Shown here: piece by piece, positions 11,101 through 22,560 of the stretch
Position numbering within the stretch: the stretch's first letter is position 1
Layout of the letters: each line of letters starts with the position of its first letter
From: Bisporella sp. PMI_857
Lineage: Eukaryota; Ascomycota; Leotiomycetes; Helotiales; Helotiaceae
Direction: 5' to 3'
NCBI GenBank assembly: GCA_021307315.1
Contig: JAJSPD010000081.1
Span: forward strand, 1 to 64,000
Length of the DNA stretch: 64,000 nucleotides
The notes under the pieces: model-generated
Database searches by the model: none
Told to the model about the DNA's origin: nothing
Seen by the model: the letters and a program-made list of their open reading frames with translations, nothing else
Made by a program: the position numbers and the translations under genes

Positions 11101-14100
11101 TACTGGGTTGGTGATCTGCAGTAAGAAACTCTGGTCGAAATATACTCCCGGAGAGCCGAGTTGTTGCACGTACAGTTGTTGAGTTGGTGACAGTTTAAAT
11201 GGAACATCAACTGGTTCCTCCCGGAGCTTAGCGCAGAATCAACTTCAATGCATGCAAGGCGAGTTCAGATAAGGTCCATTGCGAAGAATATCGGATATAG
11301 AGATTTCGATTCCTTCCTGCCGGGAGCGAGATGCAACTTGAATGCAGTAATGGAATCTCCACCGAGTTTCATGAAAGTGCTGCTACTGCCAATCTGCGCC
11401 AGTGGAATTCTCAGGACATGGCTCCAGATTCTTTGAATGATTTTTTCTGTGGGTGTTGCCGGCGCAATTAGAACCTTATCGAGAATTACCCGATTAATAG
11501 TATCCAAAGTCTCCTGCTTTATATCGTTGACCCATTGCTTGACTGTGACTCTGTCTAATTTCCCCGTCGTGGTTTGGGGGAGATCCTCAACAGGTAGCCA
11601 AACGGACGGAATCATGGAAACCGGAAGTGCCTTTGCTATCTCTTCTTGTATGTTTAGAATAGCTTTAGAGAGAACCTCAGCTGACAGGATTCGAAGCGGA
11701 GTTGGTTTTCCTATTATTATTTTTTCTGAGAGTGTTAAGGCTGCAACGAGCTGTCCTCGGCAAGGTCCAGAGGTAGGAACGACAGTAATAACATGCCGAA
11801 CAAGAGAGTTCTTCATCAACGTATGCTCGACTTCACCCAACTCCACGCGTTGGCCTCTAATCTTAACTTGGTTATCCTTGCGACCGTTGAAGCTAATTGT
11901 TCCATCAGCGTTGTATCTACCCAAATCACCAGTTCGATAAAATCGCCTTGGCTGGTCCTGGTGACATCCGGCAGGTCTAACACGTTGAGACCATTCTGGA
12001 TTGGATATAAATGACTCGGCGGTTTTTTCAGGATTGCCTAAGTACCCAATAGCTAGAGTCGGACCTTCAACCAACATCTCACCAACAGCACCAATAGGGG
12101 CTAGCTTGTTAATATTATTTACATCAACAATCCACACCAAGCCCCCAGTGGATCGTCCAATTGTTGTTGTACTTTCAGATGTGCTTGTAAATTCATGTAT
12201 TGTAGCCAAAACACAGCATTCTGATGGGCCATAAGCGTTAATAAGTTGCACCTTTTTACTCCAGTTTCGAATGTTGTCCTGCCCAATGGGTTCACCTCCG
12301 AGAGACAAAGTCTTGAGGCCTGGAACATCCTGCGGACGTATAAGTCTGGCAAAGGTTGGAGTCAAGAATGCCAATCCACCTGCATTGAATTGACATACTT
12401 CACAAAGTTTGTAGTCTTATCACTGTCGGACGGAATACATAGACACCCGCATAAGTCAAGGTATCAATGACTTCAGCTACGCAGCATCAAAGACGTGTGA
12501 TGCAAAGTGGAGAGCTCGAGGTCGACGATCGAAGTGTAGAGCGCTTCCATGCTTTGCAACACTAGAGCTTAAGGTTCGGTGCTCCCAGAGTACAGCCTTT
12601 GGTTTACCTGTACTTCCCGATGTGAAGATCACGAAAACCGGGTGCCGCGCATGCAGCTCTGGACAGACTACACTAGGTGCGTCAGGAAGTCCACATAATA
12701 GCGCATTATCAACCACAAATATTTGCTCCGCGATACCTGAGCAGTTACCTAGTTGTTTGGCTGAGGTGAGCACAATATTGCTGTTAATGTCTTGGACCAT
12801 AGCCTGCTTTCGAGTGATTGGGTGATCCGGATCGAGAGGCACGCAAATACCGCCCGCTTTCATTATGGCCAAAATTGTCACAATACACCACTTTGATTTC
12901 TCGAAGCAATACGCAACAGAAACCTGCGGCCTTACACCATGCTTCTGAGAAAATATCCTAATTGGCTAGATAAGATATCGAGCTCTTTGTATGTGAGATC
13001 TCCATCCCACGCACAAATCGCCGGTGCATCTGGGTGAGTGAGTGCCTGTTGCTGAATCTCCTCGTGTACAATCTTCTCAACAAACTCAGGAAGTGTCGAG
13101 TTCCATGTTAAGATTTCCTTTTCGTCTTGTGCGTTGATTATTAATATATCATTGACGGTGGTGCTGAACGACTCTTCCGATAGAACTTGTACCAAGTTTG
13201 CGAATTGTTGAATAATACGCTTCATTTGGCTCGATGGGATGATATCGCTGTCGAATAGGGTGTTCAATGTCAGCCCGGTTGAAGTCAATACACATTCGAA
13301 AGTAAGGGCGTAAGTAAGTACATCGTCTGAATCATCGTTGGTCCGATTAATGCCAAGAGGTTGTAGTCCTGTTCGTGTGGTACCAGAGGCTTGTATAACA
13401 AGCTGGGTCTGGAAGTCATACGCGGCCTCAGTTGCTGTATTCAGTCGCCGAATACGCTGTAATCCAGTTTGCTCAAACGGCATCATTTCAGTTATTTGAT
13501 TTTGAATTTGCCGAAGAAAAGTTTCCAGAGAAAGGTCGTGGTCAATCCTAACTTGAACGGGAACCGTTGCGATCGTTGGGCCCGTATTCCAGTAACACCA
13601 GGTAGGGAGGCATTGCGCCCAGAAACAAGCAAACCGAATGTTACATCTGTATCGCCGGTGTACTGTGAACTCACCAAAGCCCATGCAGCTTCAAGGATCG
13701 TCGGAGTGGTGATTTCAGATTCAGGCTTTCTTGAGAATTGTATGTCTTGGACAAGAAACGTGTCTGCCTTTGGCTGGTATTCCGGATAAGGGATTGAAGG
13801 GAAAATTTTCGTATTTTCGTTGGACAGCTCAGAGGTCCAAAATGATTCTGAAGCTTTCTGATCAAGTTCTTGTACATGCTTGATGAAGTGCTTGTACGGT
13901 ACATGAGTTTCGAGGCTCTGCTGTTGGTATGCTGCTACAACGTCCTCTAGTAACCAATTCAATGACCAAGCATCATAGATGGCATGGTGAGCAGTTATGA
14001 TGAAGTGACTTTCAACTATCGCAAATCGACTTAATGGTAGACCAGGAAGCATTCTAGTTTCCCTGTCCCTCTTGATATACATCTCAAGTTTGTCACCTAT

Positions 14101-17100
14101 GCTCCATGAGATCTCGTCGGATACCACAACCTGAACGGTTCCAAGTGCCTCCGTATTGATGATTCTGGTGCGAAGGATTTCATTCGTCCTGTATACGAGC
14201 TGCCAAGCCTGCCGGAATACTATCAGATCCAACCCAAGAGGCAATTTGTAGACGTATTGCGCCATATACGTGCCTGGCTGGGTGATTGAAAGGACCATAA
14301 GGCCCTCTTGGAGAGGTGTGCAAGGATAGATATCCTCGATCAGCTCTGCGTTGACAGAGCATTCGCGAGCTGCCTCTTCCCGGATACTCTCCACCATAGA
14401 AGCTTCACCTAGCAAAGAGAACGGTGCAATTTCAGAAACAACTTCTGACTCTCCTCCAGCTGCCTCAAGTGCCATATCCTTGAGCTTAGGGTGCCGGAAT
14501 ACGGACACCGTAGACAAGAAAATGCCGTGAGACCGTGCTTCAGTCACTAGTCGCATAATCGACAGCGAGTCACCTCCAAGCCTAAGGAACGAACTATTCG
14601 TCCCAATACGATCGTGAGGAACTCCAAGGATTTTGCTCCATGCATCACGTAGTTGTTTCTCAATATTCGTCCTTGGCATCTCCAGCTGATCTTCCACTGT
14701 CAACGCCGATATCTGTTCTACGGTTTCCTGATTTATATCTGTGATGAATTGTTTCACCCGTCCCCTATCAAGCTTGTTGGTGGCGCCGGATGGTATGTCG
14801 TTGACGATGGCCCAGAAGTGAGGCACCATCCACGCTGCAAGTCTTATGGAGATTTGATCAATCAAGGAAGATACCTTAGACTGTATTTCGGTTTTTCGGG
14901 CTGCGGAAATGATCCGAAGAGTTTTGCCTCCGTGGTCTTCGGTTATGCCATGGAGCACAATGACAGCCACAAGTCGTCCACCGTACAGCCCTGACTTAGG
15001 TAGAACAACAGCAACATGTTTAACCTCAGGGAACTCACTGATGGCGTATTCGACTTCTCCTAGTTCAAGACGCTGGCCATAGATTTTAACCTGGGAGTCT
15101 ACTCTACCGATATAAAGAAACGTGCCGTCGGTATTCGCACGTGCGAGATCTCCAGTTTTGTATACCCGCGTTTCAGCATCGCCACCGTATTTTCGAAGGA
15201 ATACTGGATCTTTGATAAATGCTGCTTCTGTCTTTGCCGGGTCGTTTAAATAACCACGTGCTAATATTGAGCCTTCAATAAACATCTCCCCGGCACAACC
15301 GACGGGAACCAGGTGAGTATTTGTTTGGTGGTCCACCAGCCAAATGTTAACACCCACTCCTGATCCGATATTTGACGGTTGGGTAGTGTCTGGTAATACA
15401 TGGCGGTAAGATACCCAGTTTGATGTCTCCGCTGGGCCAAAAATATTGATCGCGTAAAGGCTACCACCCCGGGTCTTTGCACTCTCATGTGTAAAAGCCT
15501 CTCCGCAAAAGGCTACCTTTTTAAGCAATGGGACATCCTCTGGCTGAAACTGCTTTGAAACTGTTGGCGTGATATGGGTGCTAGTTGCTTTTGCATCTCT
15601 GATTGCTCCAGCAAGATCGCCTGTCCTCTGCGTCTCTGAAGGGATACAGCAGCAACCCCCATACATAAGAGGCACAAAAATATCGCTAATATGCACATCG
15701 AACGCATACGAGGAAAATTGTAAACAGCGGGAGCCGGGACCTATATCGAAGAGAGCTTGTTGGCCTCTGGAAGCTGTGAATACTGTCCTGTGTTCTAGCA
15801 TGATGCCTTTCGGGTTACCCGTGGAGCCAGAAGTGAACACTATAAACCCCATGTTGTTAGGTTTGACAGTAGTGCAAGCAGCCTCATTTTGAGATGGAAG
15901 TGAACGGATGAAAGCTTCATCTATGATGATTGTATTGATGCCGGTGTCTTGGAATGTGTCTTTGTGATTACGCGCTGCAATCAGGAGCTTTGCATTGACC
16001 TGCTTGCACATCCCCTTGAGGCGATCTATAGGATTAGACATATCCATGGTTAAACAAGCTCCGCCGGCTTTAAGCACTCCAAGCTGTGACACGATAACCA
16101 ATCTTGACTTCTCAGAAGCAATTGGCACTACCATCTCTAGCTCTACACCAGCTTTAGAAAGATAGTAGGAAAAGCGGCTTGACATGTCATCAAGCTCAGC
16201 ATAGGTGAGTTCTCCATCCCACGAGCTCACTGCGGGCAGATTTGGGTAAAGCAGAGCTTGCTCGTGGACTGCGTCGTGGACACATTTCTCGACTGGATCT
16301 GGCAGGTCCTTATTCCAAGCCAATAGTTGTGTGGTGTTTTCGATGCCAAGCCTTTCTACATCAGCAACGTTTTGTTCCGGCAATTCCAGGACCGAGGTTA
16401 GAATTGTATTAAAAGTGTCTGCAATTTTAGACGCATGCTTATCAGATATTGAAGCAGTGTTGTATGTAATCGCAGCCTTAAAACTAGTACTCGAGTATGC
16501 CACTTTCAGCATAAGTTCAAGCTATACAGCTTGTAAGCTCTAATTAGATACAAAAACATTAGGGCTACTTACGTCAGTAGGGTCATAAACTTCAATTTCC
16601 TCGATTTCAATGCTGTTCCGCCTGCTATGTTGTTCGACTCCTTCTTCTCAAGAGAAATAGCTGTATTAAATAACTTATTTCCACCTAGATCTAGAGCGTG
16701 GTAAACTTCGGCGAGAGAGCAAACCTGGTAGGGGGAAGCATTGATGTAATCGTCTTGGGCTTTCCTAATGACATTCATTAGCGACTCCGAATCTGGGAGA
16801 CTTACCCTTGAAATGACCATATTGATAAGCGGCCCAACTATATCCTGCACGTCGGGTATCGGTAGATCACGACTTGATGTTAGATATCCAAAGCAAACAT
16901 CAATCTCGCCCGTGTACGATTGCAGAAGCAGTCCCCAAACAGCCGTCATAAGGTTACCAATTGTAAGACCATGGGCTTTGCAAAATGAGTCCATGAGGCC
17001 GGCTCTGTGAAACGGGATAACGGCAGTATTAATATTGCCTGAGGATTGAACATCGCCATCATTCAAGATTGGAAAACGGCAAGGTTTTATGTCCGCCAGA

Positions 17101-20100
17101 TAATTCGTCCAATAACTTAAGGTCAAACTTGTAGGTCGGTACTTAATGTAGTTGATATACTCCGAGTATAAAGGGCCTGGGATGTTTGGTAACAAGCCGT
17201 CATATGCAAGTCCGATTTCCTTGCAGATGATCCGATCCGACATGGCATCATTGAGTGTGTGGTGAATTTCGAGCCTGAAATACACTTCTCCATTTTCGAG
17301 TTGACAGATTCCGAATCGGTGCCCAGGCTCCGAGTCGCTATAATTCATTGGCGTATAGTTCTTGAATGTTCTAAGTGCATCTGGGCGATCCTTTGCCTGA
17401 ACATAGAACACTCTTGGTTCATAAGCCCCAAGCACGACTTGTTGAAAGCCACTATTCTCCGAAAAGCTCTCAACGCACATGGTTCTAAGGACAGGGTGAC
17501 GCGCCACAACCTGTTTCCAGGCACGTTCTAGTCGGGTAATATCTATGGTTCCTGACCTCCTCGGCGAGACTCTAAATATTTCTTCGAGTTTGTAAAGATT
17601 GGCTCGCTTTTTCTGCGCGACAAGAATACCCTCCTGCATCGGAGAACAGGGATAAATATTTTCTATCCGGGCCAAATTGTCTATTTCCAGTTTGGGAAGG
17701 GTCTGCCTCATTAATATATCAAGATCTGGGTAGTTGAGAGAAAGCAGTGGGAAATCACTGAGTGTGAATTCCGGCCGCATTTCTGAGAGACAATGAGCAA
17801 GTGTTTCAACACTCTTGCCACATTCGCTTATCCAATTGGAGATTTTATGCTGGTGAAGCATGAATTGGTTATACGAGAAAGTGAATTGTATGTCACCTTG
17901 CTTTATCCCGACTTCGATTTCGAACAATGCCGATGCAGGCATGGACGCAGAGGAGTCGCCTCGGCTGAATGTCTTTAATGGCATTTGATCGAAAAGGCTA
18001 TCCTCTTGTCCAAGCTTTTGGCAGAGATCTGAATAGTGAAACAAAATTTCCATCTGATCATGGTGGCCGAACACCTCCGCACCATCATCAGTTAGATGGC
18101 GAGATGTAAAGTAGTCAAATCCATTCTTAGGGATTATGCGACGAACATCTTTTGTTTCCTTCACGACTTGGATGATGTTGTTAGGATCTCCGCCTGGGAT
18201 AGAGATAGGACACATAATTGCAAAGCAGCCGACTGTTCTGGAGATATCAAGTGACGGGTCCCACGATTCACGTCCGTGGCCATAGTTAAAAATCGTTGGA
18301 AGACTCCGATCCGTAAAACTCTGGCCAAAGGAATGTATTACAGCCGATAATAGTAAGTCAATTACTTCGGTCTTCAGAGGTCCGTTACAGGCGCCAAGTA
18401 TTAACGCGCTTATACTTGTGGGAACAGAAATGACCTGCCTAATTGCATCACCTAAAAGATTTAGTCGTCCCTCCATTCCCCAATACGCAAAATTGGCAGG
18501 AGAAACTTCAAATGGTAAAGCATGTGCAGAAGTGATGCTCTTCTGGCTATACTGAATTTGCTTTTTGACCCAAGTAGAGAAAGGGAGTGATTTGGGGGCG
18601 GCCAGAACACCTGACGTAAGAAGTGCCTCCATATCCTCCAAAACAATTCCCCAGGATACCAAATCAATGGCCACACAGTGGATGGCTAAGAAAAGCAACT
18701 GTGACCCTCCTGGAAGGTTAATCAGGTCCGCTCCAAACAAGGGACCTTTCTGCAAGTCGAAGCTCTTTTGTGTTTGATGGATGATGTGCTCGACACTATC
18801 CATGCCAGGCACATTATGCCCACGAAGAATATAGTAATTTTCAGTGTCCTTGGAAATAAACTGAGACCATTGGTCACTTGTTTCTGACTTCTTAAACCTT
18901 GACCTGAGCATAATATGACGAGCCAGAACCTGCTCGATTACCCACTTTAGTCGACTCAGTTGAATGTGCATGCGAAGGCGGAAGACAAAGGTCTGGTTGA
19001 AATGATTCTTGACTGCTTCTGGAACATTTCTAGTGCGGTGCATATTCCATCTCTGAATAGGATTTAGCTCGAATTCTGTGCCAATCTTTTCTTCTATCTC
19101 GGGGGAGCTGGAAGAAGCCATGGCCCTTGCCTTTAATGCAACTTGCGATAGAATCTTGCTTTTAAGAATATCCTGCACAGTGATCTCAATGTCCTCGGCG
19201 CGACATGTAGATGTAACCTGGATTGCAGTGAAAGAGTCTCCTCCCAACTTGAGGAATGAACTATTTATTCCGATTTGGTTCAGAGGCAAATTAAGAACTC
19301 GACTCCAAATTTCCTGAAGTTTCTTTTCCATTGCTGTTTGTGGGCTGCCGGCACCGTCGCCTGCATTTGTGTGGCCGGGGCCCATGAGCTGATCCATTGA
19401 GAGGCTAGAGCCTAGCTCACGAAGAGCCTTCCGATCAAGTTTGCCAGAGACCATTAACGGCATCCTTGGCAAACATACGAAGGCAGCCGGCACCATATAT
19501 GGTGGAAGCAGTTGCGTGAGTCGTGCTTCCACACCATCCAAAACATCGCTCGAACTGTTCACTACTGATAATAGATTTGCGTCTGATATGCTGTCTGACT
19601 GCATACGTAGAAATGCCGCGATCATAGGTGCGCCTGCTCCGTTGTTTGGTTTGATGACTTCGGCTCCGACCTCAAGACACCCTTTTACTTCCCGCAGTAC
19701 ATGATGCTCAATTTCTCCTAATTCTATACGCTGACCACGAAGCTTGACTTGTGTATCTTTTCGGCCTAAGATCTGTATAGTCCCGTCCTCATTGTACCTG
19801 GCAAGGTCACCGGTCTTATAGAATCTGCGATTTGAAATTTGGCTGCCATTTTCCAAAGTAGCCCAGCTTGGGTTTTCAATAAATGCCGCTTCAGTTTTCT
19901 CTTTATTCTGAATGTAACAGCGGGCAAGTATTGGACCCTCGATCAGGAGCTCTCCAACCGCGCCAATTGGCGAAAGTTTGTTATGATCCATGGTATCGGT
20001 GATCCACTGAAGGCACCCCATAGCGGTCCCAACGTTGTTTGGGTCGTCAGTCGTGGACAAGCCTGCGAGGGCTGAACAGAAAATACTAGCCTCAGCTGGG

Positions 20101-21602
20101 CCATATGCATTGATCAAGTACACATGATCTGCCCATTGCTCTAACAGCTGTGAAGTCAAAGCCTCACCACCAACCGAGAGGATTTTGAGGCACGGCACGT
20201 CTTCTGGGCGGAGTTGCCTTGCAATAGTCGTAGTCAAACAAGCTTGGTTGGCATCCATTTGAACGATACATTTGGCTAAGTTGTTGAGCCGGTCGTTATC
20301 TGATGGCACGCAAATACATCCACCATACATGAGAGTCGTAAATACATCGGAAAAGCTATCATCGAATGTGAACGCAGCGAACTGAATAACTCTCGTATGC
20401 GGTCCAAACTTCATGACCTCCCCGTGGTCACGAGCACTTGTGCACATTGCTCCATGCTCGATAATAATACCTTTCGGTTGCCCTGTGCTCCCAGATGTGA
20501 AAACAGCAAATGCAGCATTTCCAGGCTGCACCATGACTTGTGTAGGATCAGATAACTCAGAGTTAAGAGGCTGCGCCTGTATCGTGCTTGGGGTGACAGT
20601 TACAACAGGATATTCCAGCTCGCGACAGAGTCCCTCCAGTGATTGAGAGCATACAATTAGCGATGGCTTCAAGTTTGCCAATATTGCCAGGTGGCGGCTT
20701 TTAGGATGTGCGGGGTCCAGAGGTACACACGCCCCGCCTGCCTTGAGGATTGCTACCAGCGACACGATTGACCAAACTGACTTCTCAAAACAAATTGGCA
20801 CAAAGACTTCGGGTCCAACACCCGATTCGATCAGATGCTTTGCGAGTCTGTTGGAGAGATCAGACAATTCCCAGTAGGTCAACGATCCATCCCAGGCGCA
20901 TACTGCCGGCGAATTTGGACTTTCTTCTGCACGACGCCCGATAATATAATGGATGCAATCCTCGACTGGCACAGGTAGACTTTTATTCCATTTCTGGATG
21001 TGTTCGAGGTCGTTTAAACAAATGAGGTCAAGATCTCTGACCACCGTAACAGCGGTGGATTTCTTCAGCTGGTCTACTACGTGGCTGAACTGGTTGAAAA
21101 GTCTCTCTTTGTGAGTAGCCGAGACTTTGGAGCCAGGAAGATGGATTTCCCATTTAAAGGAAATTTCGGAGGCTGTTACTATCACTATCATATGGCCAGA
21201 GCTGGCGTACCCAGAGATCAACTGCTCTAGATTCTGGGTAGATTTCTGTGCTAATTCGATGATGGTGAGATTTTGGGTTGGGATCGATGATATACCGGGT
21301 TTGGTATCGAATGGCAAAGGCAAATCGAGACTCCAGAGTTTGCAATACTCTGTCTCATTCGCAATGTCTTCCACATCCTTATAAATGGCTTGGATATTCC
21401 GGTCCCTGTGGAGCGATATCAAGTGTTCCTCCTGTTCGTGGTTTTCTCGGCGTTGGTTTTCTGAATCAATTCGGCGAATCTTGACTTCCTCATTGTTGGC
21501 GTATATCGAGGCAAGTAATGCCCAAGCAGAAGTGACCAGTACGCCAGCATTCAAGACTTCCTTCTGTTCTCCTTGCAATAACTCAAATTGTGGCGAAACC
21601 AT
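3484..21602 (-). CDS. four-module non-ribosomal peptide synthetase, HC-toxin/apicidin synthetase type (reading frame broken)
   Basis: Giant cytosolic enzyme expected to assemble a tetrapeptide and cyclise it. From the ATG at 21602 the order is: partial C-like N-terminus, A1-T1-E1, C1-A2-T2, C2-A3-T3-E2, C3-A4-T4-E3, terminal C4, and a degenerate carrier. All four carrier domains keep the LGGDS serine. C1-C3 keep the active His and Asp of HHxxxD (HHTLND, HHAIYD, NHAIAD), and C4 reads PHAYFD. Two good introns are visible, at 16522-16572 and 8645-8715. The frame breaks near 16615, 13590, 12937, 12481, 12449, 12375, 11338, 11275, 11245, 11225, 7315, 6985, 6550, 6422 and 5285, each equivalent to one missing base, while the long stretches between are intact. 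Module count, the E domain in module 1 and the neighbours match HTS1/APS1. The substrates are not resolved. It may be an expressed gene with sequencing errors or a recent pseudogene. Confidence 0.9.
5240..9820 (-). other. NRPS module 4: C3-A4-T4-E3
   Basis: C3 starts at YPCSPMQEG (about 9790) with NHAIAD. An intron (8645-8715, GTATGT donor, CTAAT branch) lies before A4 (about 8440-6850; [17 protein letters not shown]). T4 has [11 protein letters not shown] (about 6680). E3 has [24 protein letters not shown] and FNYAGQ, so every catalytic position is kept and it is the most canonical of the three E domains. A D-configured residue 4 is expected. Confidence 0.78.
9880..14370 (-). other. NRPS module 3: C2-A3-T3-E2, heavily frame-broken
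   Basis: C2 has YPCTPLQEG and HHAIYD. A3 (about 13120-11500) has [10 protein letters not shown] and FDAA at the selectivity site; T3 has LGGDSITAF (about 11360). E2 has [11 protein letters not shown], so both His and the Asp are present but the usual Trp after Ser is Lys; it also has NEGNGRD, keeping the catalytic Glu. E2 is therefore probably functional. Nine frame breaks lie between 13590 and 11225, the densest patch in the window. Confidence 0.75.
14480..17660 (-). other. NRPS module 2: C1-A2-T2
   Basis: C1 begins at YPCSPMQEG (about 17640) with HHTLND near 17245. The 51-nt intron (16522-16572) falls near its end, one frame break upstream of the donor (about 16615). A2 (about 16340-14750) has [10 protein letters not shown] and FDVHISD; T2 has [11 protein letters not shown] (about 14585). 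There is no epimerization domain, so an L-residue is expected. This is the longest unbroken stretch of the 3' half (16512 to about 13590). Confidence 0.8.
17800..20990 (-). other. NRPS module 1: A1-T1-E1 with degenerate epimerization domain
   Basis: A1 (about 20990-19400) has the [10 protein letters not shown] core and FDDSFSD at the selectivity region. T1 has [11 protein letters not shown] (about 19240). E1 runs from about 19090 to 17800. Its HHxxxD motif reads HCVAID, with Cys (codon 18675-18677) in place of the catalytic second His. The EGHGRE motif reads YGHGRE, with Tyr (codon 18282-18284) in place of the Glu. RTVGCF and the Tyr of the FNYxGQ region remain. Loss of both catalytic side chains suggests E1 does not epimerise, unlike the first-module E of HC-toxin or apicidin synthetase. 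Confidence 0.8.
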
Positions 21603-22560
21603 CTTGTGTATTTTTGCCTCGGAGCGGGATCATAAACTTCGAGCGGTCTTTTTGGGAAGAAGCCAAACAAAGTCCAATTAATTTATCAGAGTATGGCAAA
21701 TGCAGTGTGCCTGTAGGTTTTTGAACGCGCTAGTTAAGTAGATAGGAACATCGGGCTTTCTCTTCACAGACTCAAATATTCTTGTTTGCGCTAAGTCATA
21801 AGGCTATTACTGTAGGAATCTTCCCATTTGCCAATATTCCCATATGCCTGGTATTCCTCCCCAGTGGGGGATGCCTGCTGCATCACATTGCATGCCACCC
21901 TAAGGGACCAATAGAAGGACGACTAGTCATCAATACTAGTGGATACAGAGGTACATTTCGCTTTAACAAACCATATGAGCTGAACCTCCGTAGAATGTAG
22001 GGATGTAGGGATGTAGGCAGCTTACTGCACACACCAGGGAATAGAATGTCAGCAGCTGATGGCCGAGAAGAGAAACCCCTGGAGCGGCCCTGTAACGGCC
22101 CAGCGAACGGCCCCCCCCCCAAAGACCCTTGTAAAAACTGGGGTAATAGTGTACGACAGGTATACCCGGTCAGGTTTGAAAACAGAAGTATAATTTTAGA
22201 ATAAATATCATAATCTAATATTCAAGACGAACCAACTCAATACCAGAAAGATGGTTTCTTAGTAAGATCTTAAATATCGGCCGCGGGATATTCTCTGAAA
22301 AATAAATTTCAAAACACGGTCTAGATAAAGTCATGGTAAGCACAGTCCACAGTAAGCGAGCCCACAATAAGCAAAGTCATAGTAAGCAAAAGTATGGCGT
22401 TCTAGACAAGTATGGGAAAAAAATTTATAAGGAGAAATTACTTAAAGAAATTAATGGAAAGGATTATGAGAAGCAATACTGGTATATATTTCAGTCTATA
22501 CCAACAAATTACTTTCCTACAAGATTTTGCTCTATGTTTAGACCAAACCCTCAGTCAACG
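21603..22560. promoter_or_regulatory. divergent promoter region of NRPS and PLP-rhodanese gene
   Basis: About 960 bp between two divergent starts. It contains a short GTAGGGAT tandem (about 21990-22015), a C9 run at 22112-22120 and AT-rich sequence near 22190-22330. An open frame runs upstream of 22561 in phase with the PLP gene, but its residues look unlike the family. I saw no exact tox-box (ATCTCNCGNA). Confidence 0.5.

Noticed and set aside
3484..21602. Explaining every NRPS frame break as an intron
   Set aside because: Only two breaks have proper donor, branch and acceptor sequences. The others join family-like residues with a one-base offset and no room for an intron.
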